Made by a program: the position numbers and the translations under genes. 11,850 bases of DNA. Origin: an uncultured Sulfurovum sp. (GTDB lineage Bacteria > Campylobacterota > Campylobacteria > Campylobacterales > Sulfurovaceae). The first letter of the stretch is position 1; every line of letters begins with the position of its first letter. The stretch covers positions 5,498 to 17,347 of the forward strand of contig CACVAR010000306.1 of NCBI GenBank assembly GCA_902727905.1. Direction: 5' to 3'. Positions 6,969 to 11,850 of the stretch are shown here, in pieces. The notes beneath the pieces were generated by a model. That model ran no database searches, had not been told where the DNA came from, and saw only the letters and a program-made list of their open reading frames with translations.

Positions 6969-7403
6969 ATGTTAAAAAGTTTTTGGTTTTGGTTACTTGT
7001 ACTCTTTATAGCCATACAAGTATTCTCACTAAATGTCCCTGCTACTGAACCCATAAAAGAAAATGAAAAACTCCAAGCACCCAAAGAAGTACTAAGCATT
7101 CTACAACGTTCATGTTTTGACTGTCACTCTTCAGAAGTACAAGCACCTTGGTACTACGAAGTCGCACCTATGTCATGGTACACCCAACATAATGTTAGAA
7201 AAGCACGTAAAATTATGAACTTTTCAAAATGGAATAGTTACCCAAAAGAGAAACGAATAAAATTTTTAGAAAAACTACCAAAAGCAATTGTTATACGAAT
7301 GCCTTTAAAAGCATACTTATATTTACATGAAGAAGTTACATTGAAAGAAGAAGAAAAAAAGTTATTGAAATCTTGGTCAAAAGACCTAAAAGACAAGAGT
7401 TAA
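6969..7403 (+). CDS. Small membrane-anchored haem-binding (CxxCH) protein
   Basis: A 144-residue protein with an N-terminal hydrophobic helix (residues 3-21, FWFWLLVLFIAIQVFSL). A compact domain follows carrying one c-type haem motif, CFDCH (Cys49, Cys52, His53) in the context ILQRSCFDCHSSEVQAPWYYEVAPMSW. The later segment RMPLKAYLYLHEEVTLKEEEKKLL has the Met-Pro and Leu-His pattern typical of the Pfam Haem_bd family; Met111 is a candidate distal ligand. It probably acts on the periplasmic face of the inner membrane in electron transfer or haem sensing; this is inferred. AAGGAA (6958-6963) precedes the ATG by 5 nt. The stop lies inside a perfect palindrome. The CPPC thioredoxin lipoprotein upstream in the same unit could keep the haem-binding cysteines reduced, but no cytochrome maturation genes are visible here. 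Confidence 0.85.
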   Translation: MLKSFWFWLLVLFIAIQVFSLNVPATEPIKENEKLQAPKEVLSILQRSCFDCHSSEVQAPWYYEVAPMSWYTQHNVRKARKIMNFSKWNSYPKEKRIKFLEKLPKAIVIRMPLKAYLYLHEEVTLKEEEKKLLKSWSKDLKDKS

Positions 7404-7412
7404 CTCTTGTCT
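7391..7412. terminator. Perfect 22-bp palindrome, candidate bidirectional terminator
   Basis: The 11-bp arm AGACAAGAGTT is followed directly by its reverse complement, centred on GTTAAC. The stop codon TAA (7401-7403) of the haem-binding gene lies inside it, and the convergent small gene ends at 7419. In RNA it forms a hairpin with a minimal loop. A short T stretch (TCTTTTAGG) follows only on the minus strand, so intrinsic termination is plausible but not strong for the plus strand. Confidence 0.45.
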
Positions 7413-7418
7413 CTAGTG

Positions 7419-7631
7419 TTATTTACTACCACATTTACCAGAAGTACCACATTTTTTAGCATCTTTAGCGTCTCCACACTTCTTCGCATCTTTTGCATCT
7501 CCACATTTTTTAGCAGAAGCTCCACATTTTGATGAACCACATTTTTCTGCTCCAGCTGTATGACCTGTACAACCTGTTGTTAACGTCATCATTCCTAAAA
7601 CTAATACTGTACTTAAAAGTAAATTTTTCAT
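7419..7631 (-). CDS. Small exported Cys/Lys/Gly-rich repeat protein (six KCG motifs)
   Basis: A 70-residue protein. The N-terminus MKNLLLSTVLVLGMMTLTTGC is a signal peptide ending in a lipobox-like TTGC (Cys21, with an atypical Thr at -3). The mature part is almost only Lys, Cys, Gly, Ala, Asp and Ser, and has KCG at 30-32, 35-37, 42-44, 51-53, 60-62 and 66-68. Residues 41-62 are two exact copies of KKCGDAKDA plus a partial third. Six evenly spaced cysteines in an exported basic peptide suggest metal (Cu, Zn) binding. The pattern also recalls HvfA/BufA-type low-complexity precursors, whose EGKCG repeats are modified by MNIO (DUF692) enzymes into copper-chelating groups. No such enzyme is in the window, and the Glu of EGKCG is missing. 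AAGGATAT lies before the ATG. The gene stands alone, convergent with the haem-binding gene. It is likely real; its function is inferred only. Confidence 0.8.
   Translation of the reverse strand: MKNLLLSTVLVLGMMTLTTGCTGHTAGAEKCGSSKCGASAKKCGDAKDAKKCGDAKDAKKCGTSGKCGSK
7446..7511 (-). repeat. 27-bp in-frame tandem repeat encoding KKCGDAKDA
   Basis: Two adjacent 27-bp units (7485-7511 and 7458-7484) and a 12-bp partial third (7446-7457) encode KKCGDAKDA, KKCGDAKDA and KKCG. The DNA copies differ at several synonymous third positions while the protein copies are identical. The duplication is therefore not brand new, and the amino-acid sequence looks under selection. Confidence 0.85.
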
Positions 7632-7909
7632 TTTATATCCTTTTTATTTAATTAATCTAAAGTTGGTCAATATTTGACACCTCTAACGATTTATGAAGAC
7701 TGTTCTTTTTAAATCTTCACTATTGTAGTATATGAATATAAACTATTGATAAACAAATCATAAACATTACATATAATTAATGATTATGGATTTAAATCTA
7801 AAAAATAGAATAAAAGCTAAAATTGCCTACTTTTTAACCAATTTTAGCTTGTTTTCAAGAGTTCATACCGATAAAATGAATCCATTTTCTAAATTAAAAG
7901 GAGAAAATT
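7632..7909. promoter_or_regulatory. Divergent intergenic region between the KCG-repeat gene and amtB
   Basis: This 278-bp, strongly AT-rich region must hold the promoters of both flanking genes. Visible elements are: the inverted repeat GTCAA-TAT-TTGAC (7666-7678), 35 bp before the small gene; a weak inverted repeat TGAAGA/TCTTCA (7694-7699 and 7714-7719); TATAAT at 7772-7777 on plus; a 12-bp-stem hairpin at 7814-7850; and TAAAAT at 7872-7877 on plus. The amtB ribosome site AGGAG is at 7899-7903. If TATAAT at 7772 is used, the amtB leader is about 125 nt and contains the hairpin. If TAAAAT at 7872 is used, the leader is about 26 nt. No sigma-54 GG-N10-GC promoter was seen. Confidence 0.5.
7814..7850. 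promoter_or_regulatory. 12-bp perfect inverted repeat (hairpin) upstream of amtB
   Basis: AAGCTAAAATTG (7814-7825) is matched exactly by CAATTTTAGCTT (7839-7850) across a 13-nt loop (CCTACTTTTTAAC). It ends 59 nt before the amtB ATG. On the plus strand it is followed by GTTTTCAAG, a poor T-tract. On the minus strand it is followed by a T-rich run (TTATTCTATTTTTT), like an intrinsic terminator for leftward transcripts. It could be an attenuator or mRNA-stability hairpin of the amtB leader, the end of a small leftward RNA, or a protein-binding site; the sequence alone does not decide. Confidence 0.5.
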
Positions 7910-9091
7910 ATGTTAGACAATCCGTCATATATTATTGACACATTCTTTGCCATCTTTGCGATGGTTCTTATTATATTAATGGTGCCCGGTTTTGCTATGC
8001 TTGAAGCAGGACTGGTACGTACCAAAAATGTAACTGCCGTACTTACTATGAATGTAATGATCTACGCTGTAGCCTCTATGAGCTTCATGCTTATTGGTTA
8101 TGAATATGCATTCGGTTCATGGGATCACCAAGAGGGTATTTCAAAATATGCTTTCTTTCTTTTCCAAATGGCATTTGTAGGTAAAGTTATCAACATCATG
8201 TCTGGTGGTGTATCTGAGCGTTCACGTATTATTCCATTAGCAATCTTTACCATCGCCGTTGGTGCATTTATTTATCCTACTATAGTAAACATTACTTGGG
8301 GAGCAAACTTCTTAGCTGGAACAGCATTTGACATCTCTGCAATGTCAGATTTAGCTGGTTCTACTGTTATTCACTCAACAGGTGGTTGGGCTTTATTAGC
8401 TGCTATTATTATAATGGGTGCGAGAAAAGGAAAATATGCTAAAAATGGTGCCATTAAAGTTATTCCTGCATCAAACATTCCATTAGTAACACTGGGTGCA
8501 TTTTTACTATGGATTGGTTGGTTTGGATTTAATGGTGGTTCTGTAGGTGCTATCTCATCAAAAGAAAATGCTGATGCCGTTGCTTTAACCATAATGAATA
8601 CAAATACAGGTGGTATGACTGGTGCAATCGTTGCATGGGCATTAACTTACTTCCGTTACAAAAAATTTGATATTACCATGATATTAAATGGTGCTTTAGG
8701 AGGTCTTGTTGCTGTAACTGCTGGACCAGACCAGTTCTCTATGTATGTACCTATTTTAGTTGGTGGTATTGGTGGGGCACTGGTTGTTCTTTTTGTTCCA
8801 TTATTTGACAAACTTAAATTGGATGACCCAGTAGGTGCATTATCAGTTCACTTAGTAAATGGTATTTGGGGAACACTTGCAGTAGCTATTTTTGTAGACT
8901 CAGTTTCTTATGTAGACCAAATCAAAGGTATTGCAGTTGTAGCAGCTATTGTATTCCCTCTATCATTTGTGGTAATATACATTATCAATAAAATTTTCCA
9001 GTTAACAGCTGATGATGAAGAACAGTTGGTTGGAATTGATGAAGCAGAATGTGGTATGGAAGCCTACCCAGAATTTAAGCGAAGTATATAA
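7910..9091 (+). CDS. amtB: Ammonium transporter AmtB (Amt/MEP/Rh family)
   Basis: A 393-residue channel for NH3/NH4+ uptake across the inner membrane, with about eleven hydrophobic helices and no cleaved signal peptide, unlike E. coli AmtB. By alignment from memory: Phe89 = F107 and Phe207 = F215 (the Phe gate), Trp130 = W148 and Ser211 = S219 (external ammonium site), Asp147 in DLAGSTVIH = D160, and the twin pore histidines His155 = H168 and His314 (SVHLVNGIWG) = H318. The C-terminal tail GIDEAECGMEAYPEF is the conserved P-II docking segment. Phrases such as IPASNIPLVTLGAFLLWIGWFGFNGGS and NGALGGLVAVTAGPD resemble the marine proteobacterial subtype. Lys92 replaces the pore-lining Ile110, which is unusual. 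AGGAG (7899-7903) sets the start. glnB follows after 12 bp, the classic amtB-glnK pair. Confidence 0.96.
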   Translation: MLDNPSYIIDTFFAIFAMVLIILMVPGFAMLEAGLVRTKNVTAVLTMNVMIYAVASMSFMLIGYEYAFGSWDHQEGISKYAFFLFQMAFVGKVINIMSGGVSERSRIIPLAIFTIAVGAFIYPTIVNITWGANFLAGTAFDISAMSDLAGSTVIHSTGGWALLAAIIIMGARKGKYAKNGAIKVIPASNIPLVTLGAFLLWIGWFGFNGGSVGAISSKENADAVALTIMNTNTGGMTGAIVAWALTYFRYKKFDITMILNGALGGLVAVTAGPDQFSMYVPILVGGIGGALVVLFVPLFDKLKLDDPVGALSVHLVNGIWGTLAVAIFVDSVSYVDQIKGIAVVAAIVFPLSFVVIYIINKIFQLTADDEEQLVGIDEAECGMEAYPEFKRSI

Positions 9092-9103
9092 AGGATTATA
9101 TAA

Positions 9104-9445
9104 ATGAAAAAAATAGAAGCTATTATTAAACCATTTAAACTTGAAGATGTAAAAGATGCTCTAGTTGAAGCAGGAATCGAAGGTATGACCATTTCAGAAG
9201 TAAAAGGATATGGTCGTCAACAAGGTCATACAGAACTCTATAGAGGTGCTGAATATGTTGTTGAATTTATTCCTAAAGTAAAAATTGAAATTTATGTAAG
9301 TTCTGATGAGTATGCAGAAAAAGCGATCAATGCCATTAAAGAAAATGCATTAACCGGTAAGATTGGAGATGGAAAAATCTTTGTATCTGACATTTCAAAT
9401 GTTATTAGAATTAGAACAGGTGAAGAGGATGAAGAAGCATTATAA
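9104..9445 (+). CDS. glnB: Nitrogen regulatory protein P-II
   Basis: The 113-residue trimeric P-II protein binds ATP/ADP and 2-oxoglutarate and reports nitrogen status. It carries the T-loop GHTELYRGAEYVVEF (41-55) with Tyr51 in the uridylylation pattern YRGAEY, the B-loop TGKIGDGKIFV (84-94) for nucleotide binding, and the C-terminal RIRTGEEDE. One extra residue lies between positions 64 and 83 compared with E. coli GlnB, shifting the B-loop by one. Because it directly follows amtB with a 12-bp gap (site AAGGA, 9091-9095), its main job is likely GlnK-like gating of the channel by T-loop insertion. Whether Tyr51 is actually uridylylated depends on a GlnD, which is not seen here. The last codons and stop overlap a palindromic terminator candidate. 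Confidence 0.96.
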   Translation: MKKIEAIIKPFKLEDVKDALVEAGIEGMTISEVKGYGRQQGHTELYRGAEYVVEFIPKVKIEIYVSSDEYAEKAINAIKENALTGKIGDGKIFVSDISNVIRIRTGEEDEEAL

Positions 9446-9453
9446 TGCTTCTT
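9432..9453. terminator. Perfect 22-bp palindrome at the glnB end, candidate bidirectional terminator
   Basis: The 11-bp arm AAGAAGCATTA is followed directly by its reverse complement and then by a short T run (CTTCTTT on the plus strand). It includes the glnB stop codon (9443-9445) and lies between two convergent genes. The layout is identical to the palindrome at 7391-7412. It should fold into a hairpin in RNA from either strand. Confidence 0.5.
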
Positions 9454-9466
9454 TAACAAGTAACAT

Positions 9467-9817
9467 CTACTCTACTGTAAGGAAATTCATATTTCCTTCA
9501 GAAGTATAAACAGGGGCAGGCTCTTCAAGCACAATAATATCTTGAGGATATACATAACCGTCACTATGTATACTAGATATCTCACCTATTTTCAACTCAT
9601 CCATATAAAAAGAAATTGGGAATGAATTACATTCAAACTTACCACTATCACTCATTGCATGACGTTCATTAGCACAAGCATAATCTATACTATCATTAAA
9701 ACTACTAATAAAGTATCCAGATTTTTTCTCAACATTTACCACAGTACTAGAACTTTCACACCCAGATAAAATATATGCAAGACCAAGAGTATAAGTAAAA
9801 AACTTGATATTCTTCAT
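9467..9817 (-). CDS. Small lipoprotein with a SGYFI...DGYVYPQD domain
   Basis: A 116-residue predicted lipoprotein of unknown function. Start choice: the ATG at 9815-9817 gives a proper signal peptide (MKNIKFFTYTLGLAYILSGC, Cys20) and has GAGAAGGAAT just upstream. An ATG 13 codons earlier (9856) would add a charged extension before the signal and has no ribosome site. The mature part has two cysteines, Cys48 (DYACANE) and Cys63 (KFECNSF), likely disulfide-bonded. The order SGYFI, Cys, SGKFEC, ELKIGEISSI, DGYVYPQDII resembles, from memory, the N-terminal module of larger Campylobacterota and Vibrio surface lipoproteins, where the text usually continues past PQD for hundreds of residues. Here it stops soon after, so this may be a stand-alone or truncated version. 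It is convergent with glnB and downstream of uvrA. Confidence 0.75.
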   Translation of the reverse strand: MKNIKFFTYTLGLAYILSGCESSSTVVNVEKKSGYFISSFNDSIDYACANERHAMSDSGKFECNSFPISFYMDELKIGEISSIHSDGYVYPQDIIVLEEPAPVYTSEGNMNFLTVE

Positions 9818-9915
9818 TTCTATTCCTTCTCTTAACTTTATATAATAGTTATACATTAAATAAACTTAATTTATATTTAATATAATTATTTAAAAATTAA
9901 AATAAGAATTAACAT
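9818..9915 (-). promoter_or_regulatory. AT-rich spacer with probable promoter of the small lipoprotein
   Basis: Nearly pure A/T between the uvrA stop (9916-9918) and the lipoprotein ATG. On the minus strand TATTAT/TATATAA sequences around 9836-9850 are candidate -10 boxes, and the Shine-Dalgarno GAGAAGGAAT lies just upstream of the ATG. No stable uvrA terminator hairpin was seen, so the lipoprotein may also be reached by readthrough from uvrA. Confidence 0.35.
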
Positions 9916-11850
9916 TTATTCATGTATTGCTTTTAACTCTTCTACTAAATACTTACCGGTATATGATCCTGTCTCTTCATGTGTTTCAGCTATCTCTTCT
10001 GGTGTACCAGTTGCAACAATAAGTCCTCCTTTGTTACCACCTTCAGGACCCATATCTATAATATAATCTGCATTTTTAATCATATCCAAGTTATGTTCTA
10101 TAACCACTACTGAATTTCCTAAATCTACTAAGTGATGTAATACCCCTGTCAATCTATCCACATCAGCAAAGTGCAACCCAGTTGTTGGCTCATCCAAAAT
10201 ATACAGTGTTTTACCTGTGTCTTTTCTACTCAACTCTTTAGAGAGTTTAATACGCTGTGCTTCACCACCTGAAAGTGTTGTTGCATTTTGTCCAAGGGTA
10301 ATGTAGTCTAAGCCAACATCCATCAAAGTTTTAAGTTTAATGGCAATCGAAGGCACAGCCTTAAAGAACTCCATGGCTTCAGAAATAGACATGGCTAAAA
10401 CATCGGCTATTGATTTTCCTTTGTACATGACTTCTAAAGTTTGTGCATTGTAACGTGTACCATGACAAGTATCACACTCTACTAGAACATCTGGTAAAAA
10501 GTGCATCTCAATTTTTATCTGACCATCCCCTGTACAATTTTCACAACGTCCACCTTTAACATTAAAGGAGAAACGTCCTATCTTATAACCACGAAGTTCA
10601 GCTTCTTTGGTTTGTGAAAAGAGTTTACGAATCTCATCCATAATTCCTGTATAGGTAGCAGGATTAGACCGTGGTGTACGCCCAATAGGGCTTTGATCTA
10701 AGGAGATAACCTTATCTACTTTATCCAATCCATTGATCTCAACACCTTCTACTTTATTTACTTTTTTAGCACGGTTTAAAAGTTCTCTTGCCACAGGTAA
10801 AAGCGTTTGTAAGATTAAAGAACTTTTTCCTGATCCACTTACTCCTGTAATACAACAAAAATTTTTCAATGGAATTTTGGCTGAGATATTCGAAATATTA
10901 TTTAAGGTCACATTGTTAATCTCAATCCATTCTTCTTGAGTTCTGTCATGAGGATAATAAATCTTCTTAGCCCCAAAAAGATACTGTGCTGTTAAGGTCT
11001 TCGCCTTCATCATCTTTTTACCCGTTCCAGCAAACACAACATCTCCACCAAATTTACCAGCACCTGGACCAATATCTATCACATAATCAGCTGACATAAT
11101 GGTCTCTTTATCATGTTCCACCACAATCACCGAATTGCCTTTTTCTTGCAGTGAGCGCAATGTTCTAATAAGCTTCATCGTATCACGCTCATGTAAACCA
11201 ATACTTGGCTCATCAAGAACATACATCACACCAGTCAATCCAGAACCAATTTGAGAAGCAATACGAATACGTTGTGCTTCTCCACCAGAAATCGTACGAG
11301 CATCTCTTGAAAGGGTTAAGTAGGTTAATCCAACATCATATAAAAAGAACAAACGTTCCTTCACTTCTTTTAAAACAGATTCAGCAATTTGTACTTGTTG
11401 TTCTGTTAAATGCGAAAAGTTCTCTTGCTTACTAAAATACTCATACGATTTTTCAATGGGCATGTCAATAATATCTGCAATATTTTTACCCTCTATCTTA
11501 ACAGCCAAAGAACGAGGTCGCAACCTATGACCATCACACTTATCACACTCTTTTTCGGTCATGTATTCTGACATATCTTTTTCATCTGAAAACATCTCAT
11601 GCGCAAACTTGACCACACCTGGCCATTCACGATTTAACTTATGGCGTTTCCATGTAAAATCAACATTAGAACCACCACCATACAAGATAGCACTTTTTTG
11701 ATAACTCTCTAACGATTCATAAGGTACATCCGTAGGAATATCATTTTGTTCACAATACGCTGTTAAAAACTTAGTATAGTAACTCTTATTGAACCCATAC
11801 ATAATCTTTACAGCACCTTTATCAATGGAGAGTGCTGTGTCAATTACTTT
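9916..11850 (-). CDS. uvrA: Excinuclease ABC subunit A, UvrA (C-terminal two thirds, 5' end cut by window edge)
   Basis: UvrA is the damage-recognition ATPase of nucleotide excision repair and loads UvrB. The frame stays open past the Met at 11802 to the right edge (16 more codons, beginning KVIDTALSIDKG), so that Met is not the start. UvrA is usually about 940 residues and 644 are seen here. Numbering from the Met at 11802: ABC signature ISGGEAQ (171-177) and Walker B VLDEPS (195-200) of the first ATPase; Walker A GVSGSGKSS (320-328) of the second; the zinc module CENC...CDTC (Cys420, 423, 443, 446) around GDGQIKIEMHFLPD; second signature SGGEAQ (511-516) and Walker B ILDEPT (535-540). The first Walker A, the UvrB-binding region and the first zinc site lie outside the window. 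UvrA genes are often LexA-controlled, but its promoter is not visible here. Confidence 0.97.
   Translation of the reverse strand, partial: KVIDTALSIDKGAVKIMYGFNKSYYTKFLTAYCEQNDIPTDVPYESLESYQKSAILYGGGSNVDFTWKRHKLNREWPGVVKFAHEMFSDEKDMSEYMTEKECDKCDGHRLRPRSLAVKIEGKNIADIIDMPIEKSYEYFSKQENFSHLTEQQVQIAESVLKEVKERLFFLYDVGLTYLTLSRDARTISGGEAQRIRIASQIGSGLTGVMYVLDEPSIGLHERDTMKLIRTLRSLQEKGNSVIVVEHDKETIMSADYVIDIGPGAGKFGGDVVFAGTGKKMMKAKTLTAQYLFGAKKIYYPHDRTQEEWIEINNVTLNNISNISAKIPLKNFCCITGVSGSGKSSLILQTLLPVARELLNRAKKVNKVEGVEINGLDKVDKVISLDQSPIGRTPRSNPATYTGIMDEIRKLFSQTKEAELRGYKIGRFSFNVKGGRCENCTGDGQIKIEMHFLPDVLVECDTCHGTRYNAQTLEVMYKGKSIADVLAMSISEAMEFFKAVPSIAIKLKTLMDVGLDYITLGQNATTLSGGEAQRIKLSKELSRKDTGKTLYILDEPTTGLHFADVDRLTGVLHHLVDLGNSVVVIEHNLDMIKNADYIIDMGPEGGNKGGLIVATGTPEEIAETHEETGSYTGKYLVEELKAIHE

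Noticed and set aside
7632..7909. Sigma-54/NtrC-type promoter upstream of amtB
   Set aside because: No TGGCAC-N5-TTGC or GG-N10-GC arrangement is present; the nearest GG...GC has the wrong spacing.
9818..9856. Upstream ATG extending the small lipoprotein by 13 residues
   Set aside because: It places a charged segment before the signal peptide and has no Shine-Dalgarno, while the ATG at 9817 has GAGAAGGAAT and a clean lipoprotein signal.
11800..11802. Met at 11802 as the start of uvrA
   Set aside because: The frame is open to the window edge with UvrA-like sequence, and more than 290 residues of the normal N-terminus are missing, so the gene is simply cut.
1..11850. CRISPR arrays, tRNA/rRNA genes, insertion sequences, phage genes
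   Set aside because: No direct-repeat/spacer pattern, cloverleaf, transposase or integrase was seen on either strand.

Overview
The window is an AT-rich chromosomal segment from a bacterium of the Campylobacterota (formerly Epsilonproteobacteria). It is most like free-living Sulfurimonas, Sulfurovum or Arcobacter-type organisms. Three things point there: an HsrA-like orphan response regulator with a degenerate phospho-acceptor pocket; the block rny / 5-formyl-THF cyclo-ligase, divergent from tlpA-like / ftsY, which I recall as the same order in Campylobacter jejuni (around Cj1206c-Cj1209); and a compact FtsY with almost no acidic A domain. Nothing mobile, no CRISPR array and no RNA gene was recognised. 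The window reads as ordinary core genome with a few lineage-specific small genes.

Layout. Positions 1-440 (minus) hold the N-terminal 146 codons of the HsrA-like regulator, cut by the left edge. Positions 592-4255 (minus) form a tight four-gene unit read right to left: 5-formyltetrahydrofolate cyclo-ligase, ribonuclease Y, a cyclophilin-type peptidyl-prolyl isomerase lipoprotein and cmoB. A 67-bp divergent promoter region with an extended -10 box (TGATATAAT) separates it from a rightward unit at 4323-7403: a TlpA-like thioredoxin lipoprotein, ftsY (TTG start), an unrecognised 358-residue membrane-anchored protein (GTG start) and a small membrane-anchored haem-binding (CxxCH) protein. That unit ends at a perfect 22-bp palindrome and meets a convergent small Cys/Lys/Gly-rich repeat protein (7419-7631, minus). 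A 278-bp intergenic region with a 12-bp-stem hairpin precedes amtB-glnB (7910-9445, plus). A second 22-bp palindrome closes glnB, followed by a convergent small lipoprotein (9467-9817, minus) and the C-terminal two thirds of uvrA (9916-11850, minus, cut by the right edge).

How the genes work together. amtB and glnB are a clear functional pair: an ammonium channel and the P-II protein that gates it according to nitrogen status. The rny unit mixes RNA turnover (RNase Y), one-carbon metabolism (cyclo-ligase), extracytoplasmic protein folding (PPIase) and tRNA wobble-base modification (CmoB), so it is a housekeeping operon and not a pathway. The ftsY unit couples membrane protein targeting with periplasmic thiol and haem proteins. 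The least explained items are the six-fold KCG-repeat exported peptide, the 358-residue membrane protein, and the hairpin-bearing leader upstream of amtB.
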